Assembly: GCF_002925845.1 (NCBI RefSeq)
Contig: NZ_PDNI01000041.1
Coordinates: 1 to 32,658 of the forward strand
Direction of reading: 5' to 3'
Length of the DNA: 32,658 bases
From: Roseovarius nitratireducens
GTDB taxonomy: Bacteria; Pseudomonadota; Alphaproteobacteria; Rhodobacterales; Rhodobacteraceae
Shown here: one piece after another, positions 1 to 6,867 of the stretch
Layout: each line of letters opens with the position of its first letter
Position numbering within the stretch: position 1 is the first letter of the stretch
The notes under the pieces: model-generated
Told to the model about the DNA's origin: nothing
Databases searched by the model: none
What the model saw: the letters and a program-made list of their open reading frames with translations, nothing else
Program-made: the position numbers and the translations under genes

Positions 1-42
1 GCGATCCGGCGGGCCTTTCGACAAGCACGCGCGTCTTCATGA
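1..42 (+). CDS. ParD-like antitoxin, C-terminal end only
   Basis: The open frame enters from the left edge and encodes AIRRAFRQARASS before a TGA at 40-42. The stop overlaps the ATG of the ParE-like toxin as ATGA (39-42), the usual translational coupling of antitoxin and toxin. A short tail rich in arginine and alanine is typical of ParD-family antitoxins, but too little is visible to assign a family by itself; the call rests mainly on the neighbour. Confidence 0.55.
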   Translation, partial: AIRRAFRQARASS

Positions 43-374
43 GCCGCTCCTTTCGGCTGACGCGCCGCGCAGAGGCCAGCCTGGTCGAGATTGCCAAGTG
101 GACGATAGCGAAGTTCGGGCTCAAGCAGGCCGAACTTTATGAAACGGAACTGCTCGACCGCTGTCAGGCGATCCTGAACGGTCAGGCGCATAGCCGGAGC
201 TGTGCTGTTTTGGTCGATGATGCCGCGGATTTGCGGTTCACGAGCGCAGGGGAGCATTTCTTTGTGTTTCTGGATCGGCCGGACGAAGTGATCATCGTCG
301 ACATCCTGCATTCCCGAAGCGATCTTCCGCACCATGTTGCCGCGCTGGCGGCGTCAAGGAATGACATATCATAG
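39..374 (+). CDS. RelE/ParE-family toxin
   Basis: A 111-residue protein with the ParE/RelE layout: an N-terminal segment resembling xxLTRRAExDLxEI (residues 5-18), an aromatic K-F-G turn, and a C-terminal beta strand pair ending in VIIVDILHSRSDLPHH (about residues 84-99), which matches the R-x-D-L-P-H ending of ParE toxins. ParE proteins poison DNA gyrase; RelE relatives cleave mRNA, and the sequence alone does not decide which applies. It is coupled by an ATGA overlap to the antitoxin end at 1-42 and overlaps the 3' end of the convergent recombinase by 6 bp. A toxin-antitoxin pair beside a recombinase suggests a stabilisation role for the island or plasmid, which is inference. Confidence 0.82.
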   Translation: MSRSFRLTRRAEASLVEIAKWTIAKFGLKQAELYETELLDRCQAILNGQAHSRSCAVLVDDAADLRFTSAGEHFFVFLDRPDEVIIVDILHSRSDLPHHVAALAASRNDIS

Positions 375-1487
375 TCCAGCAGCCTTGGTCAGGTTTACCC
401 GGAACCGGTCGCGGCGACGCTGATAGCGGCGGGTCATCTCGGCCGAGGCGTGCCCAAGTTGCTTCTGGACGTAGCGCTCGTCGACCTCGGCGGAGCTGGC
501 GAGACCAGCGCGCAGGGAATGTCCGGAAAACAGTGCCAAGCGTTCTTTCTCAGATAATTCCGAACGGATGCCGCTCTTGAGAACCGTCGCCTTGATCAGC
601 CGAGCCACATGCTTGTCGTTGAGTCGGGCGTTGAGCGCGCGTTTACCGTCGCGTGACGTGCGCACGAAGACTGGCCCGAAATCGATCTTGGCGAAATGCA
701 TCCATTGTTCGAGCGCATGCACCGGGCAGGTCTGTTCGGACGATCCGCGGCCGATCTCGACCTCACGCCAACCGGTTTTAGCGTTGAGCGTGAGGATCGC
801 ACCATCGTCGAGGATCTCGACCCAACCGCCGGAGTCCGGCGTGTCGTCCTTCCCGTGATCGAGACTGACAATCTCGGAGCGCCGGAGCCCACCAGCGTAA
901 CCCAAAAGCAGGATCGCGCGATCCCGCAATCCGCGCAGATCGAAGGGCAGGGTGGCGACCATGGCGAGGATGTCCTCGGGCAGGATCGCCGCTTTCTGCA
1001 CTGGCGGGCGTGCGTGCTTGCGCTTGATCCCGGCCAGCACCGCGGCGATGTGCCGGTTCTTGCGGTCCAGGGTGAAGCCACGTTGCGCGTAGTTCCACGC
1101 AAGGCCGGAGAGCTTTCTGTCTATCGTCGAAACTGACAGGGCAGGGACCCCATTCCTTGGCGCAGCCAGGTCGGTGAGATAGAGTCCGATCATCTCCGGC
1201 GACGGGGGCAGGGGCTCCGTGCCTTTCAACCGGCACCAGCGCGCGAAGTGCTTCCAATCGGCCGCATAGGCCTTGTTGGTGTTCTCCGCCGTCGAGGCCT
1301 TGGCGTAGTCGCGGGCGGTATCGACAAGGCGGTCGAGATTGCCGGAGCCGGCCACATGGACGGGCAGGGCGATCGTATTGCCGTCCGCAGCCTCTCTCTC
1401 GTCGATCTTGTGATCTCCGGTTGCAGCATCGTTCACTGCACTCGATTTCTCATCGCCTGAGGGCGTATTTTCAGGTGTTCTGCTCAT
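369..1487 (-). CDS. Tyrosine recombinase / site-specific integrase
   Basis: A 372-residue phage-integrase-family protein. The N-terminal core-binding (SAM-like) domain lies at about 55-150 (STAENTNKAYAADWKHF). The catalytic domain carries the expected residues: R201 in GLRRSE, K236 in the beta-hairpin (NAKTGW), H322 and R325 in GHSLRAG, H345 in LGHAS, and nucleophile Y354 in RRYQRR. It should catalyse strand exchange through a 3'-phosphotyrosine bond. There is no nearby tRNA target, so a resolvase or integron-like role is as possible as phage-type integration. Its ATG is built from the tip of the TniABQ transposon (the A of ATG is the outermost transposon base), so the natural promoter has probably been displaced to beyond 5251. 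The first 45 residues are low in recognisable structure. Catalytically it looks intact. Confidence 0.9.
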   Translation of the reverse strand: MSRTPENTPSGDEKSSAVNDAATGDHKIDEREAADGNTIALPVHVAGSGNLDRLVDTARDYAKASTAENTNKAYAADWKHFARWCRLKGTEPLPPSPEMIGLYLTDLAAPRNGVPALSVSTIDRKLSGLAWNYAQRGFTLDRKNRHIAAVLAGIKRKHARPPVQKAAILPEDILAMVATLPFDLRGLRDRAILLLGYAGGLRRSEIVSLDHGKDDTPDSGGWVEILDDGAILTLNAKTGWREVEIGRGSSEQTCPVHALEQWMHFAKIDFGPVFVRTSRDGKRALNARLNDKHVARLIKATVLKSGIRSELSEKERLALFSGHSLRAGLASSAEVDERYVQKQLGHASAEMTRRYQRRRDRFRVNLTKAAGL

Positions 1488-1510
1488 GTCGTTCTTGTTC
1501 CATTGGTGGA
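1487..1510 (+). repeat. Left terminal inverted repeat of TniABQ transposon
   Basis: Starts TGTCGTTCTTGTTCCATTGG and pairs with the reverse complement of 5228-5251 at 20 of 24 positions. A second copy of its core (GTTCTTGTTTCATT) lies at 1540-1553 and a weaker third (TTATAGTTTCATT) at 1560-1572. Repeated transposase binding sites at one end are typical of this transposon family. Confidence 0.8.
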
Positions 1511-1570
1511 CACTAACGTATTGATATCATTGTATTCATGTTCTTGTTTCATTCCCGGATTATAGTTTCA

Positions 1571-1584
1571 TTATCGGACATAAG
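1571..1584 (+). promoter_or_regulatory. Half-site resembling the 5280-5306 palindrome
   Basis: TTATCGGACATAAG here, 24 bp before the tniA ATG, matches the right half of the palindrome at 5297-5310 (TTATTGGACATAAA) except for a C/T and a final G/A. The preceding bases CCCGGATTAT resemble a degenerate left arm. It may be an operator or a recombinase/transposase site; which is unknown. Confidence 0.4.
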
Positions 1585-1607
1585 ACACCTATTTTCCGGG
1601 TTTGGCC

Positions 1608-3254
1608 ATGGTGGATCGATCAGACATCAACACTGTCGACGATGCAGCATGGGAACAGGCGGTCGCGCGGGAAGCTGTGATCCGCCGTCTTGCAAGCAAG
1701 GCGTCACCGAACCGTGCCGAATTCCTCAAGGCCTGCCGAGACCTTGGCCTCAAGCGCTCCCGCCTTTACGAGTTGATCTCAGCCTACAAGGCGAGCCCGG
1801 TCGCCAGTTCCTTGCTGGCGGCTCAGGTCGGGACACCGACGGGCAGCCGTCGGCTGCCCGCCGAGATTGAAACGGTGATTTCGGGGGCGATCGAGGATTT
1901 CTACAAATCCCTCCAGAAGCCGAGCATAAATGCCCTGCAAAAGGAGGTGCGCAGACGATGCAGTCAAAGGGGTCTGCGTCCCCCGTGCTGGACCACGTTG
2001 CGGGACCGTGTGGCGGCGATAGATCCGGCGGAGCTTACAGCTGCGCGTGAGGGGGCAATGGTCTCTCGACAGCGACATCGCCCGGTGCCGGGCAGCTATC
2101 AGATCGAACGGGCCTATGAGGTGGTTCAGATCGACCACACGCTGGTGGATGTCATCGTTGTCGACCGGGTTCATCGGAAGCCTTTGCAACGGCCCTGGTT
2201 GACGCTCGCCATCGACGTCGCCAGCCGCACGGTGGCAGGCTTTTACCTAACGCTGGAGCCGCCGTCGGCCTTGTCGGTGGCACTGACCATCCAGCACCTG
2301 GTGCAGCCCAAGTTCGACTGGCTGGAGAGCCTGGGTATCGACGCGGACTGGCCAGCCGAGGGATTGCCGGAGACCATTCACGTCGACAATGCCAAGGAAT
2401 TCCGCTCGAAAGCGATGAAGCGCGGTGCGGAAGAGCACGGGATTTCCCTGCTGTACCGGCCGATTGGGGCGCCGCATTACGGCGGTCACATTGAGCGTTT
2501 GATCGGAACGATGATGGGGGCGGTCCATCTGCTGCCGGGATCGACCTTCAGCAGCATCAAGGACCGCGGCGACTACGATTCCGTGGCCAAATCGGTGATG
2601 ACGCTCGATGAGCTGGAGCACTGGTTGGCGCTGGAAATTACCCGTTATCATGCAGAACGGCACCGCGCGCTTGGGATTCCGCCGGTTGCGGCCTGGAACG
2701 AGGCCTATGGGCGGCGCGAGGCACCTTTGCGCCGGCCATACGATCCGGAGGGGTTCCGGATCGACTTCCTGCCGAGCACGGAACGCATGGTACGCCGCGA
2801 TGGAATCCATCTCTTTGGCCTGCGGTATTGGGACGATGTCCTGAGCCTCTGGGCGGGGCGGCAGGACCGGCAATTGCGGGTGTCCTACGATCCTCGTGAC
2901 CTCTCCACGATCTATGTCCGGAGCCCCGAGGGCCAGCGCTATCCTGTGCGGTTTGCGGACCTGCGCCATCCGTCGATCACTCTTGCGGAGCATCGCCGTG
3001 CGCAGGCGATTTTGCGCGAGCGCGGGCGCACGCTCGAAGACGAAGACCTCATATTCGCGGTGATCGAGGAACAGCGCGCCCTGGTTGATGCTGCCAGCAC
3101 CAGGACACGGGAGGCCAGGCGGTTTTCCGAGCGACGGGACCGAGCGCTTGATGGGGTAGGGGCCTACGAGGCTGAGGATGCCGATCCGAGACCAGAGGAA
3201 AACGAGAATGTGCTCAGGAACCATCCGGGGTTCGAAGTCGAGGAATGGTCGTGA
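1608..3254 (+). CDS. tniA: TniA transposase (DDE, Mu/Tn7-like)
   Basis: 548 residues from ATG 1608; an in-frame TTG at 1602 is the alternative start. An N-terminal helix-turn-helix region (about 20-60, AEFLKACRDLGLKRSRLYELI) precedes an RNase-H-fold integrase core. The catalytic triad is D176 (VQIDHT), D260 (IHVDNAKEF) and E296 (GGHIERLIG), with 35 residues between the last two, the standard DD35E spacing. A Mu-type C-terminal beta-barrel follows (about 390-450, VRRDGIHLFGLRYW). It should cut and join the transposon ends at 1487 and 5251. It overlaps tniB by 10 bp, so translation is probably coupled. Length and motifs look complete; no frameshift is seen. Confidence 0.93.
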   Translation: MVDRSDINTVDDAAWEQAVAREAVIRRLASKASPNRAEFLKACRDLGLKRSRLYELISAYKASPVASSLLAAQVGTPTGSRRLPAEIETVISGAIEDFYKSLQKPSINALQKEVRRRCSQRGLRPPCWTTLRDRVAAIDPAELTAAREGAMVSRQRHRPVPGSYQIERAYEVVQIDHTLVDVIVVDRVHRKPLQRPWLTLAIDVASRTVAGFYLTLEPPSALSVALTIQHLVQPKFDWLESLGIDADWPAEGLPETIHVDNAKEFRSKAMKRGAEEHGISLLYRPIGAPHYGGHIERLIGTMMGAVHLLPGSTFSSIKDRGDYDSVAKSVMTLDELEHWLALEITRYHAERHRALGIPPVAAWNEAYGRREAPLRRPYDPEGFRIDFLPSTERMVRRDGIHLFGLRYWDDVLSLWAGRQDRQLRVSYDPRDLSTIYVRSPEGQRYPVRFADLRHPSITLAEHRRAQAILRERGRTLEDEDLIFAVIEEQRALVDAASTRTREARRFSERRDRALDGVGAYEAEDADPRPEENENVLRNHPGFEVEEWS

Positions 3255-4183
3255 CCGAAGGCAGCGCATTTGCACATCTCGATCCGGCCTACCGCCGGTT
3301 CGCGGCACTGCCGGATGATGAGCGCATTGCCTGGATCCGGGCTGACCGCTGGATCGGTTTCAATCAGTCCGGGGCGGCTCTGGCACGTCTGGAGAACCTG
3401 CTGACCTATCCGCCGCGTGACCGGATGCCCTGCCTGCTGATCTATGGCGATACAGGCATGGGCAAGACCAAGATCGTCCGCAAGTTCGAACGCGACCACC
3501 CGCCAAAGTTCAGCCAGGTGACCGGCGTTGACCACCGCCCGGTGGTTGTCGCGCAGGTGCCATCCGAACCCATTGAACGCGATCTTTACCGGGAACTTCT
3601 GGCCAGCATGGGCGCGCCGGCGATGACAGGCGGTACGCTCGCCCGCGAGAAGGATATCTGCCGGTCGCTGCTGCGGACCGTGGGGGCAAAGATGATCATT
3701 CTCGACGAGGTGAACGGCATGCTGGCCGGCACCTTCCGTCAGCAGCGCATCTTTCTCAATGCCATCCGGTTTCTGGCCAATGACCTGCGGATTCCCCTGG
3801 TTTGTGCCGGAACGGACCTGGCTCGGCAGGCGCTGCTGACCGATGCGCAACTGGCCGAGCGCTTCGAGGCGTTCCATCTCAAGCCCTGGCAGAACGATGC
3901 CGCCTTCGCCGGGCTCCTGAAAAGTTTCGAACGTATCCTGCCCTTGCGCGAACCCTCCGATCTGATCAGTGGGGAGGCCCGAAAGCGGATTCACAAGCTG
4001 ACCTCCGGTGTGACGGCGCGCATTTTCCGCCTGATCGAAACGGCGGCGGAAGATGCGGTTCGGTCGGGCAAGGAGCGCCTCGACGCGGATAGTTTTGGCG
4101 ACAATCTGGTGCTGCCGCTGGTCTCGATGACCCAGACCGCTCGGCGGCGGGGCAAGCCCGTGCAACAACGGGTCGGGGCATGA
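3245..4183 (+). CDS. tniB: TniB, AAA+ ATPase of TniABQ transposition
   Basis: 312 residues. Walker A is GDTGMGKT at 68-75 and Walker B IILDE at 151-155, followed by an AAA+ sensor-like segment (LVCAGTDLARQAL). By homology with Tn7 TnsC and Tn5053 TniB it forms ATP-dependent assemblies on DNA that link TniQ to the TniA transposase and help choose the target. The gene overlaps tniA by 10 bp and shares an ATGA overlap with tniQ at its end, so the three genes are one translationally coupled operon. Motifs and length appear intact. Confidence 0.92.
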   Translation: MVVTEGSAFAHLDPAYRRFAALPDDERIAWIRADRWIGFNQSGAALARLENLLTYPPRDRMPCLLIYGDTGMGKTKIVRKFERDHPPKFSQVTGVDHRPVVVAQVPSEPIERDLYRELLASMGAPAMTGGTLAREKDICRSLLRTVGAKMIILDEVNGMLAGTFRQQRIFLNAIRFLANDLRIPLVCAGTDLARQALLTDAQLAERFEAFHLKPWQNDAAFAGLLKSFERILPLREPSDLISGEARKRIHKLTSGVTARIFRLIETAAEDAVRSGKERLDADSFGDNLVLPLVSMTQTARRRGKPVQQRVGA

Positions 4184-5238
4184 TGGTGTCGGCCCGACTG
4201 CCCGTCGCGCCGCGGCCGTATCAAGACGAACTGCTTTCGTCCTGGATGGCGCGGGTTGCCGCGCGCTACGGGGCGGAGCCTCTTGAATTGATGGTGTACC
4301 TGGCGGGGCAGGGGGGTAGGGACGCAGGCGCGCGGCAGGTTGACGATGTGGCGCCGGATATGCGGCTGCTCAGGCTTTGGGCGAAGGCCTGCAGGATCGA
4401 TCCGGAACGGCTTCATCGCAGGTCACTGGCTTCCCGATATCCTGATCGGCCGCGGGACTGGTTGCGGACCGAGGCGGTGCCGGTCTGTCTTGCCTGTTTC
4501 GATGCGGATGTCGCTGCCGGTCGCGATGCCTATCTGCGGGCAAATTGGCGATTGGCGGAGCAGGTGGTTTGCCCGGCGCACCGGACCATGCTCCTGGATC
4601 ACTGCCCCGCTTGTCGCGGCCGCCTGAGGCTTTCCTTTCGTATGCTGAATGGCTTGCTGCGCCCCTTCTGTCGCAAATGCGATGCCGTTCTGACCGGCGG
4701 GGGAGGGGAGACGGAGGACCTTTTGAAGGCGGATTTCGCTGTGGGAGTTCTCGAGCTCCAACGCCAGATCAGCGGAATCGTCAGAGGTGGCCCAGGCCGT
4801 CTTGATCGACTCAATCATGGAATTCGCACTCTGTGGGCGCCGCTTGATCGCGATGGGGCGGCCCGGCCTGTCCTCGCGCTCTGGTACGATGAACCGGGGT
4901 GGAACTGCCCTTACGAGGCCCGCGCAGCCGTCGGCCGGCCTGCGCCGTTTCAGCACCTATCGGTGCGCTGGAGGGCCCTGACACTGGTGATCCTGCAGGA
5001 TCTCTTCGGACCAGACCTCGTGCCCAATGCAGTCTTGCCTGAGGCAGCCCTCGTCCTGTTCAGGCGTGCGGCGCCGCTGCCGTGGCTCACGGATGGGCGA
5101 GATCTACGGAACGGCAAAGGAAGGCGCGCGATTGACGCTGGAGCGGAACGAGTCCACAGATTGAGCAAGAGGCCCGTCCACCGGTTAAATGGAAATTTCC
5201 TCGACGAGAGAGGCGATTTCGGCCGAATCCACCCATGA
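4180..5238 (+). CDS. tniQ: TniQ target-selection protein
   Basis: 352 residues starting at the ATGA overlap with tniB. The N-terminal TniQ signature LPVAPRPYQDELLSSWMAR occupies residues 7-25. Zinc-binding cysteine/histidine pairs follow at about 104-166 (VCLACF, VCPAHRTMLLDHCPACRG, PFCRKC), as in the TniQ/TnsD family. In Tn7-like systems such proteins read the target site and recruit the AAA+ ATPase. The TGA lies inside the right terminal repeat, so the final residues are encoded by the transposon end. The C-terminal part is less clearly family-like and may be specific to this lineage. Confidence 0.88.
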   Translation: MMVSARLPVAPRPYQDELLSSWMARVAARYGAEPLELMVYLAGQGGRDAGARQVDDVAPDMRLLRLWAKACRIDPERLHRRSLASRYPDRPRDWLRTEAVPVCLACFDADVAAGRDAYLRANWRLAEQVVCPAHRTMLLDHCPACRGRLRLSFRMLNGLLRPFCRKCDAVLTGGGGETEDLLKADFAVGVLELQRQISGIVRGGPGRLDRLNHGIRTLWAPLDRDGAARPVLALWYDEPGWNCPYEARAAVGRPAPFQHLSVRWRALTLVILQDLFGPDLVPNAVLPEAALVLFRRAAPLPWLTDGRDLRNGKGRRAIDAGAERVHRLSKRPVHRLNGNFLDERGDFGRIHP

Positions 5239-5251
5239 AACTAAAACGACA
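5228..5251 (-). repeat. Right terminal inverted repeat of TniABQ transposon
   Basis: Read on the minus strand it starts TGTCGTTTTAGTTTCATGGG and matches the left end at 20 of 24 bases. The last codons and TGA of tniQ (5236-5238) lie inside it. Confidence 0.8.
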
Positions 5252-5279
5252 GTTCCGGGTCATGTATCGTGTTGCGTCA

Positions 5280-5306
5280 TGTCCGATAATGCAAACTTAT
5301 TGGACA
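5280..5306. promoter_or_regulatory. 27-bp palindrome: candidate recombinase core site or operator
   Basis: Arms TGTCCGATAA (5280-5289) and TTATTGGACA (5297-5306) are inverted repeats with one mismatch, separated by 7 bp (tgcaaac). Two roughly 10-bp arms around a 6-8 bp spacer is the geometry of tyrosine recombinase core sites such as dif and loxP, and it lies in what was probably the intergenic region between the recombinase and DUF1403 before the transposon entered. An operator for the DUF1403-scpB genes (ATG at 5384) is an equally fair reading. Confidence 0.5.
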
Positions 5307-5383
5307 TAAACGAGATCGGCAAGGCGGGGCGTTTTTTATGCAATTTTCTGGTAGAAAGCGCCGTGCAGATGTAGGCTCCAAGC

Positions 5384-6268
5384 ATGACATTTGCCCGGCA
5401 CGCTCCCATCGACGACCTCGACAGGTTACCCCGGATGCCCGCCTGGGTCACCTCCGCCCGTTCTGAAAGGCTTGAAGATGTGGCGTTTTTATCGGGCGCG
5501 TCGCTCGCTCACCTGCATCTTGTGTTGGCACGAGGGGACGTGCCCCAAGGCTTGTTGCGGGATCGCCTGGCGCTGCACGCAGCAGAGGCCTGCGTCGCGT
5601 TCTCCGGTCGGCCCGAAAGGGCAAGCGAGTTGCGCGACGCGGTGCACCTCCTGCGCCCAGGGGATTTGCCCGGCCCGGCGGGCGAGACCTACATGGCCTG
5701 GCGGCGCGCGGTGGAGCGGCCGGTTTCGGTCAACGCACTGGGCCGTGCGTTGCCTACGCATCCACCAGAACAGATCGCAGGCTGGCTCGACGCGGGGCAG
5801 GGCGCGCCGATGACCCGCGCCGCAATGGTGCTGGAGGCGGTGCTCGCGGAGGCGCCACGGGCGGAGGTTCCGGCGCTCGTCCTCGCTGACGCCGCCCTTG
5901 CCCAGATGCTCGGATGGGAGCATCTCGTGCCGCTCCTGGCCATGGACCTGAAGCGCGCCGACCTGCGCAAGCGGGGCGACGATCTGCGCGTGGCCTGTCA
6001 TCGTGCGGTTGTTGCTTCGGCGGTCGACGCCGAGCGTCTCTCCGCCGACCTCGCACGCCGGGCGGCCCATCTGAAAGCGGTTGCGCCAAAGCTGCGGGCC
6101 AAGGGGGCCGGGGACGCGGTCAAGATGTTCCTGACCCGCGATGCGGTGGCGCCCTCGGCGCTGCCCTTGCCGGATCGCGCCGCGCGACGTCTCTGCGACC
6201 GGCTGGTTGAGCTTGGCGCGGTGCGCGAGCTGACTGGGCGCGACACCTTCCGTCTCTATGGGGTGTAG
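5384..6268 (+). CDS. DUF1403 family protein
   Basis: 294 residues, alanine- and arginine-rich and predominantly helical, with no signal peptide or membrane segment. Recognisable stretches (MAWRRAVERPVSVNALGRAL at about 105-124; LGWEHLVPLLAMDLKRADLR at about 182-201) recall DUF1403 proteins, which occur on alphaproteobacterial plasmids next to scpB. The last 60 residues look like a small winged-helix unit (VKMFLTRDAVAPSALPLPDRAARRLCDRLVELGAVREL). Biochemical function is unknown. Its stop is 2 bp before the scpB ATG, so they are one operon. No strong Shine-Dalgarno precedes the ATG. The 27-bp palindrome 78 bp upstream could regulate it. Confidence 0.65.
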   Translation: MTFARHAPIDDLDRLPRMPAWVTSARSERLEDVAFLSGASLAHLHLVLARGDVPQGLLRDRLALHAAEACVAFSGRPERASELRDAVHLLRPGDLPGPAGETYMAWRRAVERPVSVNALGRALPTHPPEQIAGWLDAGQGAPMTRAAMVLEAVLAEAPRAEVPALVLADAALAQMLGWEHLVPLLAMDLKRADLRKRGDDLRVACHRAVVASAVDAERLSADLARRAAHLKAVAPKLRAKGAGDAVKMFLTRDAVAPSALPLPDRAARRLCDRLVELGAVRELTGRDTFRLYGV

Positions 6269-6270
6269 GG

Positions 6271-6867
6271 ATGGCGAAGGATCGCTCCTACCCCGAACTG
6301 GACCGCGAGTTGTTCGACCTGCCGCCGGAACTGCGCTGGCGGGAATGGATGCGCCGGATCGAGGCGGTACTCTTTGCTTCTGCCTCCCCGGTGCCGCGCG
6401 AAGACCTGGCCCGCGTGGTGGGGCAGGAGGCGCCTGTCGACCTGCTGGTCGAGGACCTCACCGCCGATCTGGAAGGGCGTGCGTTCGAGATCGCGAAGGT
6501 TGCCGGGGGATGGATTTTTCGGACGTGTCCCGCCTACGCCCCCGCGATCCGCGCGGCGGCAGACGTTGGAGATCAATTGCTGGACCTGAGCGAGTTCGAC
6601 GTCGCGGTGCTGGCCGCTATCGCCTACCACCAGCCGGTCACCCGCGACGGGCTCAAAGACATCTTCGGCAAGGAGATCAGCCGTGACTTGATCGGGCGGC
6701 TGCATTCGCGCGACTTGATTGGGACCGGGCCACGTTCACCGCGACGTGGCGCGCCCTATACGTTTGTCACGACTGAGCAGTTTCTTATCTCCTTCGGATT
6801 GGAAAGCCTGCGCGACCTTCCGGATCGTGAATTGCTTGAGGACGCGGGCCTGAGTGCTGAGCTCTAG
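6271..6867 (+). CDS. scpB: ScpB-like segregation and condensation protein
   Basis: 198 residues with the two winged-helix units of ScpB: the first around 25-100 (RIEAVLFASASPVPREDLARV), the second around 108-180 (LSEFDVAVLAAIAYHQPVTRDGLKDIFGKEISRDLIGRLHSRDLI). Canonical ScpB binds the ScpA kleisin within the SMC condensin. Here neither ScpA nor SMC is adjacent; instead the partner is DUF1403, so this is probably a plasmid-type paralogue with a specialised role. It begins 2 bp after DUF1403 and its last 4 bp overlap the end of the convergent unknown gene at 6864-8465. Confidence 0.85.
   Translation: MAKDRSYPELDRELFDLPPELRWREWMRRIEAVLFASASPVPREDLARVVGQEAPVDLLVEDLTADLEGRAFEIAKVAGGWIFRTCPAYAPAIRAAADVGDQLLDLSEFDVAVLAAIAYHQPVTRDGLKDIFGKEISRDLIGRLHSRDLIGTGPRSPRRGAPYTFVTTEQFLISFGLESLRDLPDRELLEDAGLSAEL

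Larger units (their letters stand above)
1487..5251 (+). mobile_element. Minimal TniABQ transposon (Tn5053/Tn402-like superfamily)
   Basis: A 3.77-kb unit contains only tniA, tniB and tniQ between imperfect inverted repeats (20 of 24 bases match), both starting TGTCGTT. No resolvase gene, res site or cargo is visible. The outer 5-bp flanks (gctca at 1482-1486, gttcc at 5252-5256) are not a target duplication, so the element is old, was rearranged, or the true ends differ. Members of this family transpose by a DDE transposase regulated by an AAA+ ATPase and a TniQ targeting protein. tniQ ends inside the right repeat, so there is no spare DNA at that end. Confidence 0.8.

Noticed and set aside
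2247-3308. 353-codon minus-strand frame opposite tniA
   Set aside because: Antisense to a well-supported transposase, with low-complexity composition and no recognisable domain.
1482-5256. 5-bp target-site duplication around the TniABQ element
   Set aside because: Flanks gctca and gttcc do not match.
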